Positions 17,596 through 27,075 are shown, numbered from the stretch's first letter. The stretch: DNA of 64,000 bases from Roseiarcus sp963751165 (GCA_963751165.1 CAVVTP010000016.1:184449-248448); one strand, 5' to 3'. The notes: generated by a model not told the origin, from the letters alone. Numbers and translations are program-made.

Positions 17596-19089
17596 TCAGC
17601 CTAGCGAGAACATCGGAAACGTGACGCCAAGGGACCACGCCAGGATGAGGCCCAACCCGATGCTCACCGCGGCTGGAGACATCGTGCGGCGACCGACCCA
17701 GCCCCCCATCAGGCCGAATATGTTGAAAAACACGACGATGATGGGGATGATGAGAATCAGGAAAAAGAGCCGCTCGAAATTGAGCGCCACGGCCGCGCCA
17801 AGCGACGCGAGAAACGCGCCGCGCGCAATGAAAACCCGCAGGATCGACGCTCGTCCGCTGTCCGTCGCCAGGCTGTCGGCAAGCATATAGGGGACCGCCC
17901 CGACTGTGATGGCGGCGATGATCGGCAGCCTTGCGACAATGGGCATGAAGGAGGCGACGTAACGATCGAGCGCCCCGCCGAAAACGAATATGCCGTAGGC
18001 GGCGAGCGCGAACCCGGAGAGCCACGCCACGCGACCGATTAGGGCGCCGCTCCAGGTGAGGAAGCCGAGCGACAGCATTCCATAGACGAAGAGATGGACG
18101 GCCAGATAGTCCGCGACGAGGACGGGCAGGAAATGCGTATCGATCCGGGTCAATGCAAGCGGCGTCACGACCGCGGGGACCAGCACGGCGATCAGGAAGC
18201 TCCGCCACGGCAGCGTCGGCGACAGCTTCTCGCCCCGAGGCAGAAGCCCAGCTAGCGGCCAGGCCAGAACCACGAGGCCGGCGAGCAACATCACGATCCA
18301 TCCGCCGGTCGCGGCGACCGGGCCGCTGCTCGTGCGTTCGAACACGGCGTCGAGCCACGACCGCGCCTCGCTGAGCGCCGTCGGCGAGTAGAGAATGCCG
18401 ACATGCTCGACATCCGGCGCCACGACCGCGCGCCTGCCGGTGTTCCGGGCCGGGTCTCCGATGGTCCCGCCCTCGTTCGCCGCGGGATCGGCGAGCCGCG
18501 CGTTCTTGAGAGCGTCCGCGCGCAGAAACGGTTCCCAGGCTCCGGTAATCATCAGGAGATTTCGCGGTTCCGTCCTGGTCACCGCTTTCGAAAACATCGA
18601 GACGGCCACGGTGGCGGCGATACGGGGATCTTCGAGCGCGCGCCGGACGATGATGTCGGAGGCCATCGAATGCCCGAGCAGCGCCACACGGCCATCGACG
18701 AAGGGGAGCACCAAAACCGCATCGGTCACGCGGCCGATCTCGCGCTCCAGCAATCGGGTGGTCCCATCGACGCGCGTGACGTCGCCCGACATGGGCGTCG
18801 GGTTTCTGCCGTGACCCTCGAAATCGAAGGAGACGGCGATGTAGCCGGCCTGGGCGAGTGTAAGCGCATAGGCTTCCATCAACTGGCGTGACCCAGCAAA
18901 GCCGTGGGCGATAATCACCGCCGGCGCCTTCTCGATGTTCGCGCGCCGGTAGACGGTCGCCGGCGTCGAGCCAACCTCGAGCGGCGTGATCAACAGTCCA
19001 GAGCGCGCGTCTTCCAGTCGCCAGACACCAACTCCGCAGAGCATCAGACCTGCAAGAAATGCGAGCAGGCGGGGACCAAAGGCGCGCAA
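17596..19089 (-). CDS. Alpha/beta hydrolase fused to a multi-helix membrane domain
   Basis: A 497-residue protein with three parts: an N-terminal anchor (LLAFLAGLMLCGVGV), an alpha/beta hydrolase domain at about residues 40-250, and some seven to eight membrane helices after residue 260. The hydrolase shows an oxyanion loop VIIAHGFAGS, the nucleophile elbow LLGHSMAS and a late DVEHVGIL histidine. The substrate is unknown; an esterase or lipase role at the membrane face is likely. The start is TTG 19089. It begins 33 bases after the bchG stop on the same strand, so the two may be cotranscribed, although pucC-like and bchP genes usually follow bchG. Confidence 0.7.
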   Translation of the reverse strand: MRAFGPRLLAFLAGLMLCGVGVWRLEDARSGLLITPLEVGSTPATVYRRANIEKAPAVIIAHGFAGSRQLMEAYALTLAQAGYIAVSFDFEGHGRNPTPMSGDVTRVDGTTRLLEREIGRVTDAVLVLPFVDGRVALLGHSMASDIIVRRALEDPRIAATVAVSMFSKAVTRTEPRNLLMITGAWEPFLRADALKNARLADPAANEGGTIGDPARNTGRRAVVAPDVEHVGILYSPTALSEARSWLDAVFERTSSGPVAATGGWIVMLLAGLVVLAWPLAGLLPRGEKLSPTLPWRSFLIAVLVPAVVTPLALTRIDTHFLPVLVADYLAVHLFVYGMLSLGFLTWSGALIGRVAWLSGFALAAYGIFVFGGALDRYVASFMPIVARLPIIAAITVGAVPYMLADSLATDSGRASILRVFIARGAFLASLGAAVALNFERLFFLILIIPIIVVFFNIFGLMGGWVGRRTMSPAAVSIGLGLILAWSLGVTFPMFSLG

Positions 19090-19121
19090 GTTTCACTCGA
19101 TCGAATGGTCGGACGTGGAAG

Positions 19122-20046
19122 CTACGTCCCTGCGAAAACGCGGATGGCGACCGCGCTGGCCATCATGCCGAGAACGAACAGCGGAACGCCGAAACCGCTG
19201 TACCAGACGGCGTCCGCAACCGGCGCGCGCAAGAACCGCCGCATCATGAGCAGTTGGACGATCAACAAGAGAGCGACGATGCCGGCTTCGACAAGCAGGC
19301 CCCAGGACAGCAGAAGCGCGCTCACGATGAACTGAGGCGCCGCCATAATGGCGCAGGCAACCTGCGCGGCGCGATCCGGTCCGAGCAGGACGGGCAGCGA
19401 GTTGATCCCCATTTCACGATCGCCCTTGATGGCCTTGAAATCGTTCAAGGTCATGATCCCGTGCGCGCCGACGCCATAGAGGGCGGCGAGCAGCAGGACT
19501 TGAGCCTGAGGTAAAGTTCCGCCCCGCATGGCTGCGGCGCCGGTGATCCACGCGAGACTTTCATAAGCAAACCCGCAGGCCGCATTTCCCCACCATCCAT
19601 TGCGCTTTAACCGAAATGGCGGGGCACTGTAGGCCCAAGCAAGTGTGAGCGCGACCACGGTGGCGATCAGCACCCAGGTTCCGAGGCTCGCAGCGACGAG
19701 CAGGGAAAGCACCGTCCAAACAGTCGCGATGTAAAGGCCCCACAGGCCGGGAACACGGCGCGACGGAATAGGCCGCTGCGGTTCGTTGATTGCATCGACG
19801 TGACGGTCATGCCAGTCGTTGAACGCCTGAACTCATGCCGCACACGAGCGGACCAGCCAGGATCACGCCGACAAGCGCCGTATATGCATTCTCGACAATC
19901 GGCACGCCGGATGAGACCACGCCACAGGCGAACGCCCACATCGGCGGAAACCACGTAATGGGTTTCAGCAGTTCAAGCACGGCTGACGGGGCCGGATACG
20001 CCGCTGCGGGCTCCGGCGAGATGCGGTCGTTCAATTCTGTGGTCAC
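19122..20046 (-). CDS. bchG: Bacteriochlorophyll a synthase BchG (frameshifted)
   Basis: BchG (UbiA superfamily) attaches the geranylgeranyl or phytyl tail to bacteriochlorophyllide in the membrane. The N-terminal part reads LELLKPITWFPPMWAFACGVVSSG. The continuation in another frame reads QAFNDWHDRHVDAINEPQRP then IPSRRVPGLWGLYIAT, with the prenyl-diphosphate motif NDxxDRxxDxxNEP. A second motif, LNDFKAIKGDREMG, and PVLLGPDRAAQVAC follow. The frame breaks at 19830-19831, where an AA pair (TT on the coding strand) has one base too many; removing it restores a family-length protein. The start is GTG 20046 with GGGGA upstream, or ATG 20082. Sequence error or true mutation cannot be told apart here. 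Confidence 0.85.
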
Positions 20047-20163
20047 TCGATCGTCCCCATCATCGCGACGCTGTCGAACCATCGAAATCAATGGACAAGC
20101 CTGACAACACCCGCAGGGCCGTCAAGTCCATTTGCCAGAACTTTCAACGAACGCAAGCAACAA

Positions 20164-20181
20164 TGTCAATGACAGCTGACA
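20164..20181. promoter_or_regulatory. PpsR/CrtJ-type operator upstream of bchG
   Basis: TGTCAATGACAGCTGACA fits TGT-N12-ACA exactly and has the full five-base arms TGTCA...TGACA. This is the binding site of the PpsR/CrtJ redox- and light-responsive repressor of photosynthesis genes. It lies 118 bases upstream of GTG 20046 in the direction expected for a bchG promoter. A second site, usual for cooperative binding, was not found nearby. Confidence 0.6.
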
Positions 20182-20636
20182 CAGTCATTCCGGGCGAGAT
20201 CGTTGCTGACCGACGCCGGCTCTAGCCCAACGACCGGACGCCCGGTTGGGGCGGAGATGATGGTTCCAGCGAAGCGCCGAAGGTTCGTTGTCCAGGCAAT
20301 TCCGGCTGTTCGGGCTGTCGGGTCCAAGTCAGGAGCCGCCAGCGAATGGCATTTTCCTTGCGTCTTCGTCTTAATTTATGTTATGTTCTTGTTTCGTCGC
20401 TGATGCGGCAAACAGCGTCCGGGTCCGCCAGATATGAGGCGGCGCGCTCGCCCGGGCCCGCAAGCAGTTTCCACACTGCCACTAAGTACCATTGTGCGGC
20501 CGACCAATCCACATTGGCGCGCTGGCCTAACCCGTCTTCGCGGATTCGCCTGTGGGTAACCTGATTTTGCGGCGTTTCACGCCATCCAAGTATTTGGATT
20601 GTTTGATGTGGCTATTGGGGCCGGGGCCAAAATCGG
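20182..20636. other. Intergenic region between bchG operator and IS element
   Basis: About 455 bases with no convincing gene. It includes an AT-richer patch near 20360-20395 (CTTAATTTATGTTATG). Short open frames here lack ribosome binding sites and family likeness. The region may hold the remains of whatever the IS element interrupted. Confidence 0.4.
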
Positions 20637-20650
20637 CTGTAGTGAAGACC

Positions 20651-20702
20651 AACTCAGTTTGAACCGGATTCCTCAACTCGACTTTCCGTGTCAAACTGGG
20701 TT
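20651..20702 (+). promoter_or_regulatory. Leader hairpin upstream of the transposase
   Basis: AACTCAGTTTGA at 20651-20662 pairs with TCAAACTGGGTT at 20691-20702 in 11 of 12 positions, ending 5 bases before the transposase ATG. Such a stem in the mRNA leader could mask the start when the element is read through from outside, a common IS safeguard. That role is inferred. Confidence 0.4.
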
Positions 20703-20707
20703 CCGCC

Positions 20708-22481
20708 ATGTTTCTCCGGAAGACCGAGCGGCGAAAGGACGGGAAGACGCATCTCTACTGGAGCGTTGTCGAGAACCGGCGTCTGGACAGCGGTCGGGTG
20801 GTGCAGCGTTATGTCCTATACCTCGGCGAGATCAATTCTTCTCAGGCTGAAGCTTGGCGCAGGGCGATCGAGGTGTTCGACGAGGACGCCGGCGCGCCCC
20901 GTTCGCTGTCGTTGTTTTCCGATGAGCGTTGCGATCTTCCCGCCGCCGCCTCGATCGTGCGTCTGCGGCTCGGCGAGATGCGGCTCTGCCGGCCGCGCCA
21001 GTGGGGCGCCTGCTGGCTCGCCGGCGTTCTGTGGCGCGAACTGCAACTCGACCGCTTCTGGGCCGATCGCCTGCCAGGAAGCCGCAAAGGGACGCGCTGG
21101 GCCGACGTGCTGCAAGTGCTGGCGACGTATCGCCTCATTTCACCCGGCAGCGAGTGGCGGCTGCATCGCCAATGGTTCCTCGATAGCGCCATGGCCGATT
21201 TGCTCGGCGCCGACTTCGGCCTTGCGGAAGCGCACAAGCTCTACGCCTGTCACGACAAGCTCATCGCCCACAAACAGGCGCTGTTCTCACATCTGACGCA
21301 AGCGTTGGCGCGATCTATTCAACGCCTCCTTCGACGTGCTGCTCTACGATCTGACCAGCACCTATTTCGAGGTCAACGCCTCCGACCTGCCCGAGGGCTC
21401 GAAACGCCGCCACGGCTACAGCCGCGACAAGCGGCCCGATTGCCCGCAACTCGTCATCGCCCTCCTCGTCACCCCCGAAGGGCTGCCGCTCGCCTACGAG
21501 GTTCTGCCCGGCAACACGGCCGACAGCAAGACGCTGCGGTCCTTCCTCGAAAAGATCGAGAGCCAGTACGGCAAGGCGCGGCGGGTCTGGGTCATGGACC
21601 GCGGCGTGCCGACCGAGGAGGTTCTCGCCGAGATGCGCGCCTCCGATCCGCCTGTGCGCTATCTGGTCGGAACGCCCAAGGGACGCCTGACCCGCCTCGA
21701 AAAGCAGCTCCTCGACAAGCCCTGGCGGAAGGCGCGCGAGGGGGTCGAGGTCAAGCTCCTGGCCCAGGACGAAGAGCTCTACGTCTTGGCCCAGAGCGCC
21801 GATCGCGTCAGCAAAGAGCGCGCAATGCGCAGGCGACAGCTCAAATGGCTGTGGGCGCGGTTGAAGAAGCTCGCTGAGATGGACGTCTCCCGTGAGGAAA
21901 GGCTGATGAAGCTCGGCGCGGCGCGCTCCAAGGCGCCCTGCGCCTGGCGGCTCGTCAAGACCGAGGTCGACAAGACCGGCGCGCTGACCTACGCGCTCGA
22001 CCGCGACAAGTTGCGCAAAATCAGACGCCGCGAGGGCCGCTACCTGTTGCGCACCAACATGACCGACGACGATCCCGCCAAACTCTGGCAGTACTATATC
22101 CAGCTCGTTGCTGTTGAGGAGGCGTTTCGAAACCTGAAGGGCGACCTCGCGATCCGCCCGGTTTTCCATAAATGCGAGAAGCGCATCGAAGCCCACATCT
22201 TCGTCGCCTTCCTCGCCTATTGCCTGCAGATCACCCTGACCCGCCGCCTGCACAGCCTCGCCCCGGGTCTCACCGCGCGTAGCGCGCTGGCGAAATTCGC
22301 CGCCCTGCAGATGATCGACGTGCACCTGCCCACCACCGACGGCCGAGAGATCGTCCTCACCCGCTTCACCGAACCCGAGCCCGACCTGCGCCTCCTCATC
22401 GCCCGCATGAAGCTCAAGCTGCCGGCCCAGCCGCCCCCCAAAATCGCCGCCGCCGCGCTTCCCGCCCAACACCTCCTGTAG
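20708..22481 (+). CDS. IS1634 family transposase (frameshifted)
   Basis: A full-length ~590-residue DDE transposase in two frames. The first runs from ATG 20708 to about 21300 (MFLRKTERRKDGKTHLYWSV, then the DNA-binding region). The second carries LLYDLTSTYFEVNASDLPEG, GYSRDKRPDCPQLVIALLV with the first catalytic aspartate (YDLT) nearby, RRVWVMDRGVPTEE with the second, and YIQLVAVEEAFRNLKGDLAI with the glutamate region. The frame breaks at about 21300, where CAAGCG should read CAGCGT; one extra A explains it. If real, the copy is inactive without frameshifting. No programmed slippery heptamer is seen at the site. Confidence 0.85.
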
Positions 22482-22556
22482 TGAAGACCTTTTCGGTCAA
22501 GATATTGATTTCCTTAACGAGCACCCCCAGAAAATGGCCGAATCCGCGAAGACGGG

Positions 22557-23073
22557 CTAACTGTCGGCGCGCCAGCGTCCCCGCGGGGGGGTCTCGGGCA
22601 CGGGGGTCAAGTGCGGCCTGCCTTCTGACCAGGCGACGAGATTGGCCACGACGCATTCGGCCATGGCGTTGCGTGTGTCTTCGGAGGCCGAAGCCGACGT
22701 GCGGCAGGAGGACGGCGTCGTCGAGCGCGATCAGTTCCGCCGGAACATGCGGCTCGTTCTCGAACACGTCGACGCCGGCCGCCAGGATGGTCCCGGTCCT
22801 CAGCGCCTCGGCAGCGCCCACCGCGTCGACCAGCGTGCCACGGGCAATGTTGACGAGCGCGCCGCGCGGCCGAGCGCCCGCAGCACGTCCGCATTCACGA
22901 TATGGCGCGTCTCGGTCCCGCCCGGGGCCGCGAGCGGGGGAAACGGCTCATGAAGTTCGCCTCGACCAGGCTTGCGGGCCGAGTCACAAGCTGTGCAAGG
23001 GAAGCCTCTCGAATACCATGCGGTCGACCGGTCGGTGGCCGGCGGCTGGCATCAGGACGTCGAAAGGTTTCAT
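22557..23073 (-). pseudogene. Decayed D-2-hydroxyacid dehydrogenase
   Basis: Remains of an NAD-dependent 2-hydroxyacid (glyoxylate/hydroxypyruvate-type) dehydrogenase. The start MKPFDVLMPAAGHRPVDRMV is present, then a stop. Next comes a C-terminal part: APGGTETRHIVNADVLRALG, VDAVGAAEALRTGTILAAGV with the DVFENEP motif, and LLPHVGSASEDTRNAMAE after restoring frame. The catalytic core and most of the NAD-binding domain are missing. A single extra T near 22701 breaks the last block, and another break lies before the NIARGTLVD region. The large deletion makes this a true pseudogene. It sits between the IS element and recF. Confidence 0.8.
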
Positions 23074-23125
23074 GGGTCGCCTGCGCTCTTCCCCGTTCGC
23101 TGCGGACATGGCACATGCCAGCGCC

Positions 23126-24313
23126 ATGGCCAGCCCGGAGGGCATAGAACCCGTGCGGCGGCGTCCGCTCGTGCGCCGCATCATGTTGCGGGATTTCCGC
23201 TCCTATGCAACGCTCGATCTCGCGATCGACCGCCGCCTTGTCGTCCTGTGTGGCGAGAACGGGACCGGAAAGACCAATCTCCTGGAGGCATTATCGCTGC
23301 TTTCCCCTGGCCGCGGCCTGCGCCGTGCGGAGTTTTCGCAGTGCGCGCGGACAGGCGGCGCAGGCGGGTTCTCAATGTCGGTCGAAGTGGAGGATGACGG
23401 CGAGCGGCGCCAGCTCGGCTCGGGTTGGTCGCCGCCCAACGGCGACGGCGAGGGCTTGCGGATGAACCGAATCGATCGGGCGCCGATTTCGTCGTCGAGC
23501 GCCTTCAGTGATCATGTGCGGGTCGTTTGGCTGACGCCGTCGATGGACTCGCTCTTTTCCGGCCCGGCCAGCGAACGGCGCCGCGTCCTCGACCGGTTCG
23601 TTCTCGCCATCGACCCCGGCCACGGCGCGCGGGTCGGACAATTCGAGCGGGCGCTACGCGGGCGCAATCGCCTCCTCGAGGAGGGCGCGCGCAACGCCGC
23701 CTGGCTCGACGCGGTCGAACGCGAGGCAGCCGAACTCGGCGTCGCGGTCGCCGCTGCCCGGCTTGAGTGCGTGAGCCGGCTCCAGGCCTCGATCACGGCC
23801 GAGCGGGATGACGCGTCGCCATTTCCTTGGGCCCGCCTCGCCCTTGACGGACAGATCGAGGCGCTCGCCGCCAGCGGTCCCGCGATCGAGGCCGAGGACG
23901 GTTATCGCGGCATTCTGCGCGACAATCGCGACCGCGACGCGGCCGCGGGGCGAACGACAGTCGGCCCCCATGTCGGCGACCTCGCCGTTTGGCACGGTCC
24001 GAAGGACGCGCCTGCGTCGAGCGCCTCGACCGGAGAGCAGAAGGCCCTGCTCCTCGGACTCGTGCTCGCGCATGCCCGGCTCGTCGCCGAGATGTCGGGC
24101 ATTGCGCCGGTCGCGCTCCTGGACGAGATCGCCGCGCATTTCGACCCGCGGCGGCGCGCCGCGCTGTTCGACGCGCTGGAGCGCCTCGGCGGGCAAGTCT
24201 TCCTCACCGGCGCGGACCCCGCCGCCTTTGCTGATCTGGCGCGACGGGCGCAGACTTTCGAGGCCTCGGCCGAAGCGAATGGTTGCTCGAAGCTGACGTC
24301 GAAGCCGATCTGA
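23126..24313 (+). CDS. recF: DNA replication/repair protein RecF
   Basis: A 395-residue SMC-like ATPase of the RecFOR pathway, which helps load RecA at gaps. Walker A is CGENGTGKTNLLEAL near residue 43. ASTGEQKALLLGLVLAHARL near residue 310 is the ABC-type signature, and VALLDEIAAHFD near residue 335 is Walker B. LRDFRSYATLDL near residue 20 is the usual RecF opening. ATG 23126 was chosen for family length; ATG 23108 and ATG 23180 are alternatives. Here it is preceded by IS debris and not by dnaA-dnaN, as is common in this order. Confidence 0.93.
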   Translation: MASPEGIEPVRRRPLVRRIMLRDFRSYATLDLAIDRRLVVLCGENGTGKTNLLEALSLLSPGRGLRRAEFSQCARTGGAGGFSMSVEVEDDGERRQLGSGWSPPNGDGEGLRMNRIDRAPISSSSAFSDHVRVVWLTPSMDSLFSGPASERRRVLDRFVLAIDPGHGARVGQFERALRGRNRLLEEGARNAAWLDAVEREAAELGVAVAAARLECVSRLQASITAERDDASPFPWARLALDGQIEALAASGPAIEAEDGYRGILRDNRDRDAAAGRTTVGPHVGDLAVWHGPKDAPASSASTGEQKALLLGLVLAHARLVAEMSGIAPVALLDEIAAHFDPRRRAALFDALERLGGQVFLTGADPAAFADLARRAQTFEASAEANGCSKLTSKPI

Positions 24314-24928
24314 TCAGGCATGGCCCGCATCGGAAGACAGCATTCCGAGATCAACGCCGAGTTTCGCCAAAGCCCGATCGTATTTGTGGATATCGTCCAT
24401 ATCGAAGATGAGAGCGGGATCGGCGGGGCAGGTCAGCCATCCGTTGGCGAGGATCTCGCTTTCCAGCTGACCGGAGCTCCAGCCGGCATAGCCGAGCGCC
24501 AGCACTGCCTGGGCCGGGCCCGTCCCGCCAGCGATCGCCCGCAGGATGTCGATGGTCGCCGTCAGACAGATGTCCTCGGCGATCTTTACGGTCGAGTCGG
24601 TCGAACCGTAGTCTGGCGTGTGAAGCACAAAGCCGCGGCCAGTCTCGACCGGCCCGCCGTGGACCACCCGGACGGCTTCCGCGCGCGGTGGAAGCCGGAT
24701 CGCCTGGTCGCTCGGCACAATGCCGAGTTGCACCAGAAGCTGGCCGAAATCGATTTCATCGGCGCGCTGGTTGATGATCAGCCCCATCGCTCCGTCTTCG
24801 CGGTGCGCGCAGAGATAGACCACCGAACGCGCGAAGAGGCCGGCCCGTAACGACGGCATCGCGATCAGGAACTGGCCTTCCAGGCTCGTAGAGGGTGGAG
24901 GATCTGTTCGTTTCACGCTCGCCTCCAT
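24314..24928 (-). CDS. YqgE/AlgH family protein (UPF0301)
   Basis: A 204-residue member of the YqgE/AlgH family (UPF0301), of unknown biochemical role. Family blocks are LEGQFLIAMPSLRAGLFARS with VVYLCAHREDGAMGLIIN near residues 16-55, VVHGGPVETGRGFVLHT near 88 and ALGYAGWSSGQLESEI near 145. Its stop touches the recF stop (convergent, no gap). The start at ATG 24928 is the longest; a GTG five codons in is an alternative. No signal peptide. Confidence 0.88.
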   Translation of the reverse strand: MEASVKRTDPPPSTSLEGQFLIAMPSLRAGLFARSVVYLCAHREDGAMGLIINQRADEIDFGQLLVQLGIVPSDQAIRLPPRAEAVRVVHGGPVETGRGFVLHTPDYGSTDSTVKIAEDICLTATIDILRAIAGGTGPAQAVLALGYAGWSSGQLESEILANGWLTCPADPALIFDMDDIHKYDRALAKLGVDLGMLSSDAGHA

Positions 24929-25385
24929 GGGCCGAGCCCAATATGGTGTTTTACCGAGATTAGTTGACTTTCGGACATCGGTATAGTTGAGGATAATGAC
25001 CCCAAGAGGACCGACTTCGCCGCCTCAGACAACGTCGCCAAGGTCGGGCTCGCCTTCCTGCCCCGAACGGATTTGCAGAATCCGACGGCAGCGCGGCAGA
25101 TGGCCATGAGTCCTCCGACGCCCGCTTGCTCAAGCCAGAAGAGCTGGGCTTCCTCACGAATATCCTGGAGGTTGAGATGACACCTGGAATCCCGAACTCC
25201 GCGTTTCGGATTGCTCCGGTCCGAGGCTTCTCCTTCTGATTCAATTCTTGTCCAACCGTGCGCCGGCAGAGCCAAGATTGGAAAGCAATTCGATGGTCTC
25301 GCGGAACGCGTCGGCGACAGGACGATAAAGCTCACTGGTCTTCGCATCCCCGGCACCCGCCGCACTCGCGGTAACGCGAGCAACT
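24929..25385. other. Intergenic region, no gene recognised
   Basis: About 457 bases between yqgE and the chain-length determinant. Overlapping frames exist on both strands. One minus-strand stretch near 25230-25300 reads VADAFRETIELLSNLGSAGA, which looks protein-like but has no start region, so it may be the tail of a lost gene. Nothing else is supported. Confidence 0.35.
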
Positions 25386-26784
25386 CTATTTCACGCGGCG
25401 CGTAACCTCCTGTGTCGGCTCGAGAGTTCTCTGTGTGCGGACGACGCCCAGCACTGGCCTCGAGGCGGCGAATTCGAGATCTGCCGGAACGCGAACGCGG
25501 CGGTCGGTCGCCTCAGCGATCAAAGCCAGCAGCAATCCCAACGCCAGACCAGCCGCAATTCCTACCGGAACAACGATCAATGGCTTTGGAAACGACGGTT
25601 CGATCGGAGGTACCGCTCTGTCAAGGACCGAGATATTCGCGAACGTCAGCTTGCTTTGAAGCCGCGCCTGCGCGGCCATCTTCTGTCGGGTGTTCAGTTG
25701 ATCAACCCGGAAAGCCAGATCGCGCTCCAGCTCGCCAAGCCGGTCGCGCTGCGCCTGAGTGGCAATCAGCCCCTTTTGCGCGTTCGCCCGCGCTTCTTCC
25801 AAAGTGGGGATCAGGCTTTGCGTCTGGGCGATTCGGTCCTTGAGATGCTGATGCATTTTGTCCGTCGCGTCGGCGATCTGCTTTCGCAGGCCGACGATGC
25901 GCGCAGTCTCGGCCAGCACCTTCGGATTGTTTGCTCCTAGAGAGTTCCTGGTTGCTGAGACCGCAGCCTCCGCTGTCGACAGCCTTTCCTTTAGCCCGGC
26001 GAGCAACTGAAGGTCCGGGTCCGACGGGTCAATGCTGAGGTCCGTCGCGCCGCTCGACAGTCGGTTCTGCAGCATGGCGAGGTTGGTCTTCGCGGCCGAC
26101 AGATTCTGCGTCGCGGTCATCAGTTCGCTGGTCTCGCTGTCTGCGCCGCCGGCAGTCGGGGCGACGACGTTCGTCTTGACTTGGAAAGCCTCGAGCGCTC
26201 CGCGCGCCTGATCGACTTCCCTGCGCAATTCGTCAAGCTGCGGATCGAACCAGCGGGCGGTCTGATCGCCCGAGGCGGCTTTCATGGCGATCGCCTCGTC
26301 AATGGTGGATGCGAGAAACGCATTCGCGATCAACGCCGCCTGAATTGGGTTGCCTGACTTATACTTGATCGTCAAGACGTTCGTGCCAATCGGGAACTTC
26401 GGGTCGACACTCTTCACCAAGCTCTCGGCCATCCAGTCGTCAATGCTTTCCCGCCCGAAGGAATCCGACCGCCGGAAGCTTTCCTGCACCGACTGGATCG
26501 GCGGCCAGGTTCAAGCGCTTGACGACATCGAGTGCTACGCGATGGCTCTGGACGAGCTCAAGCATGTTTCCCTGCATGAGCATAACCATGCTCGCGCCGC
26601 CGCCGCTCATTGCATCGGTGACCGGATCGATCGACCCCTGGTCGATGCTCGCCGACGCGACGGCGTCATAGCGGCCCGGGACAAACAGCAGCACGCCGAT
26701 CGCGACGCTCATCGTAGCGACAAGCGTCAGCACAACAATCCAACCGCGACGCCAGAGTATCAGAAGGACTTGGCCAATCGACAT
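25386..26784 (-). CDS. Exopolysaccharide chain-length determinant (Wzz/GumC, EpsF-like), frameshifted
   Basis: A ~465-residue polysaccharide co-polymerase that controls chain length and export at the inner membrane. The first helix follows MSIGQVLLILWRRGWIVVLT. The long middle is coiled coil (LDELRREVDQARGALEAFQV; IPTLEEARANAQKGLIATQA). A proline-rich second helix is PPIEPSFPKPLIVVPVGIAA near the end, and no Walker kinase domain follows. ATG 26784 has GAGGGAG upstream. The frame breaks near 26508, where GTCGGTGCAG should read GTCGTGCAG; one extra G explains it. It is divergent from the polymerase gene. Confidence 0.82.
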
Positions 26785-27050
26785 CTTCCACTCCCTCGGC
26801 CCCTCGAGGAACCGGACCCGGGCGACTGGGGCGACCAAGTGCAATTCTACGAGAAATGGTCCGGTGACACAACGATAAACGGCCGGTTCACGCCCTCCGC
26901 CGCGGCCGCGGGACGGCGACGTCCAACCTTGAGTTCGGGGCTCGAAATGGAGGTTTCGCCAATTGCCGGCGCCGGGGCTTAGCGCATCTTTAGCGGCGGG
27001 CCTAAGTGTTCTCAGTTACTTGCGACCCCTTTTATCGTCACGACGTTATT

Positions 27051-27075
27051 TAAATACGTGTTCCATACGTATTTA
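27051..27075. promoter_or_regulatory. 25-bp palindrome in the divergent EPS promoter region
   Basis: TAAATACGT at 27051-27059 and ACGTATTTA at 27067-27075 form a perfect 9-bp inverted repeat around a 7-base spacer. It stands in the 418-base AT-richer gap between the chain-length determinant (start 26784) and the polymerase (start about 27203). Its size suits a dimeric regulator. No other gene is seen in this gap. Confidence 0.5.

Larger units (their letters stand above)
20637..22489 (+). mobile_element. IS1634-like insertion sequence
   Basis: The unit holds one large transposase gene and is bounded by a perfect 14-bp direct repeat, CTGTAGTGAAGACC, at 20637-20650 and 22476-22489. IS1634-family elements are DDE transposons known for target duplications of variable and sometimes long size, so the repeat may be a target site duplication. 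I could not find convincing terminal inverted repeats inside it, so the exact ends are uncertain. The right-hand copy overlaps the transposase stop codon, which argues for caution. Confidence 0.6.

Noticed and set aside
21290..21310. Programmed ribosomal frameshift in the transposase
   Set aside because: No A6G-type slippery run or downstream structure is seen, and the same kind of single-base doubling occurs in many non-IS genes here.
24960..25383. Candidate minus-strand genes in the gap before the chain-length determinant
   Set aside because: No family likeness, no ribosome binding site, and overlapping alternatives are equally open.
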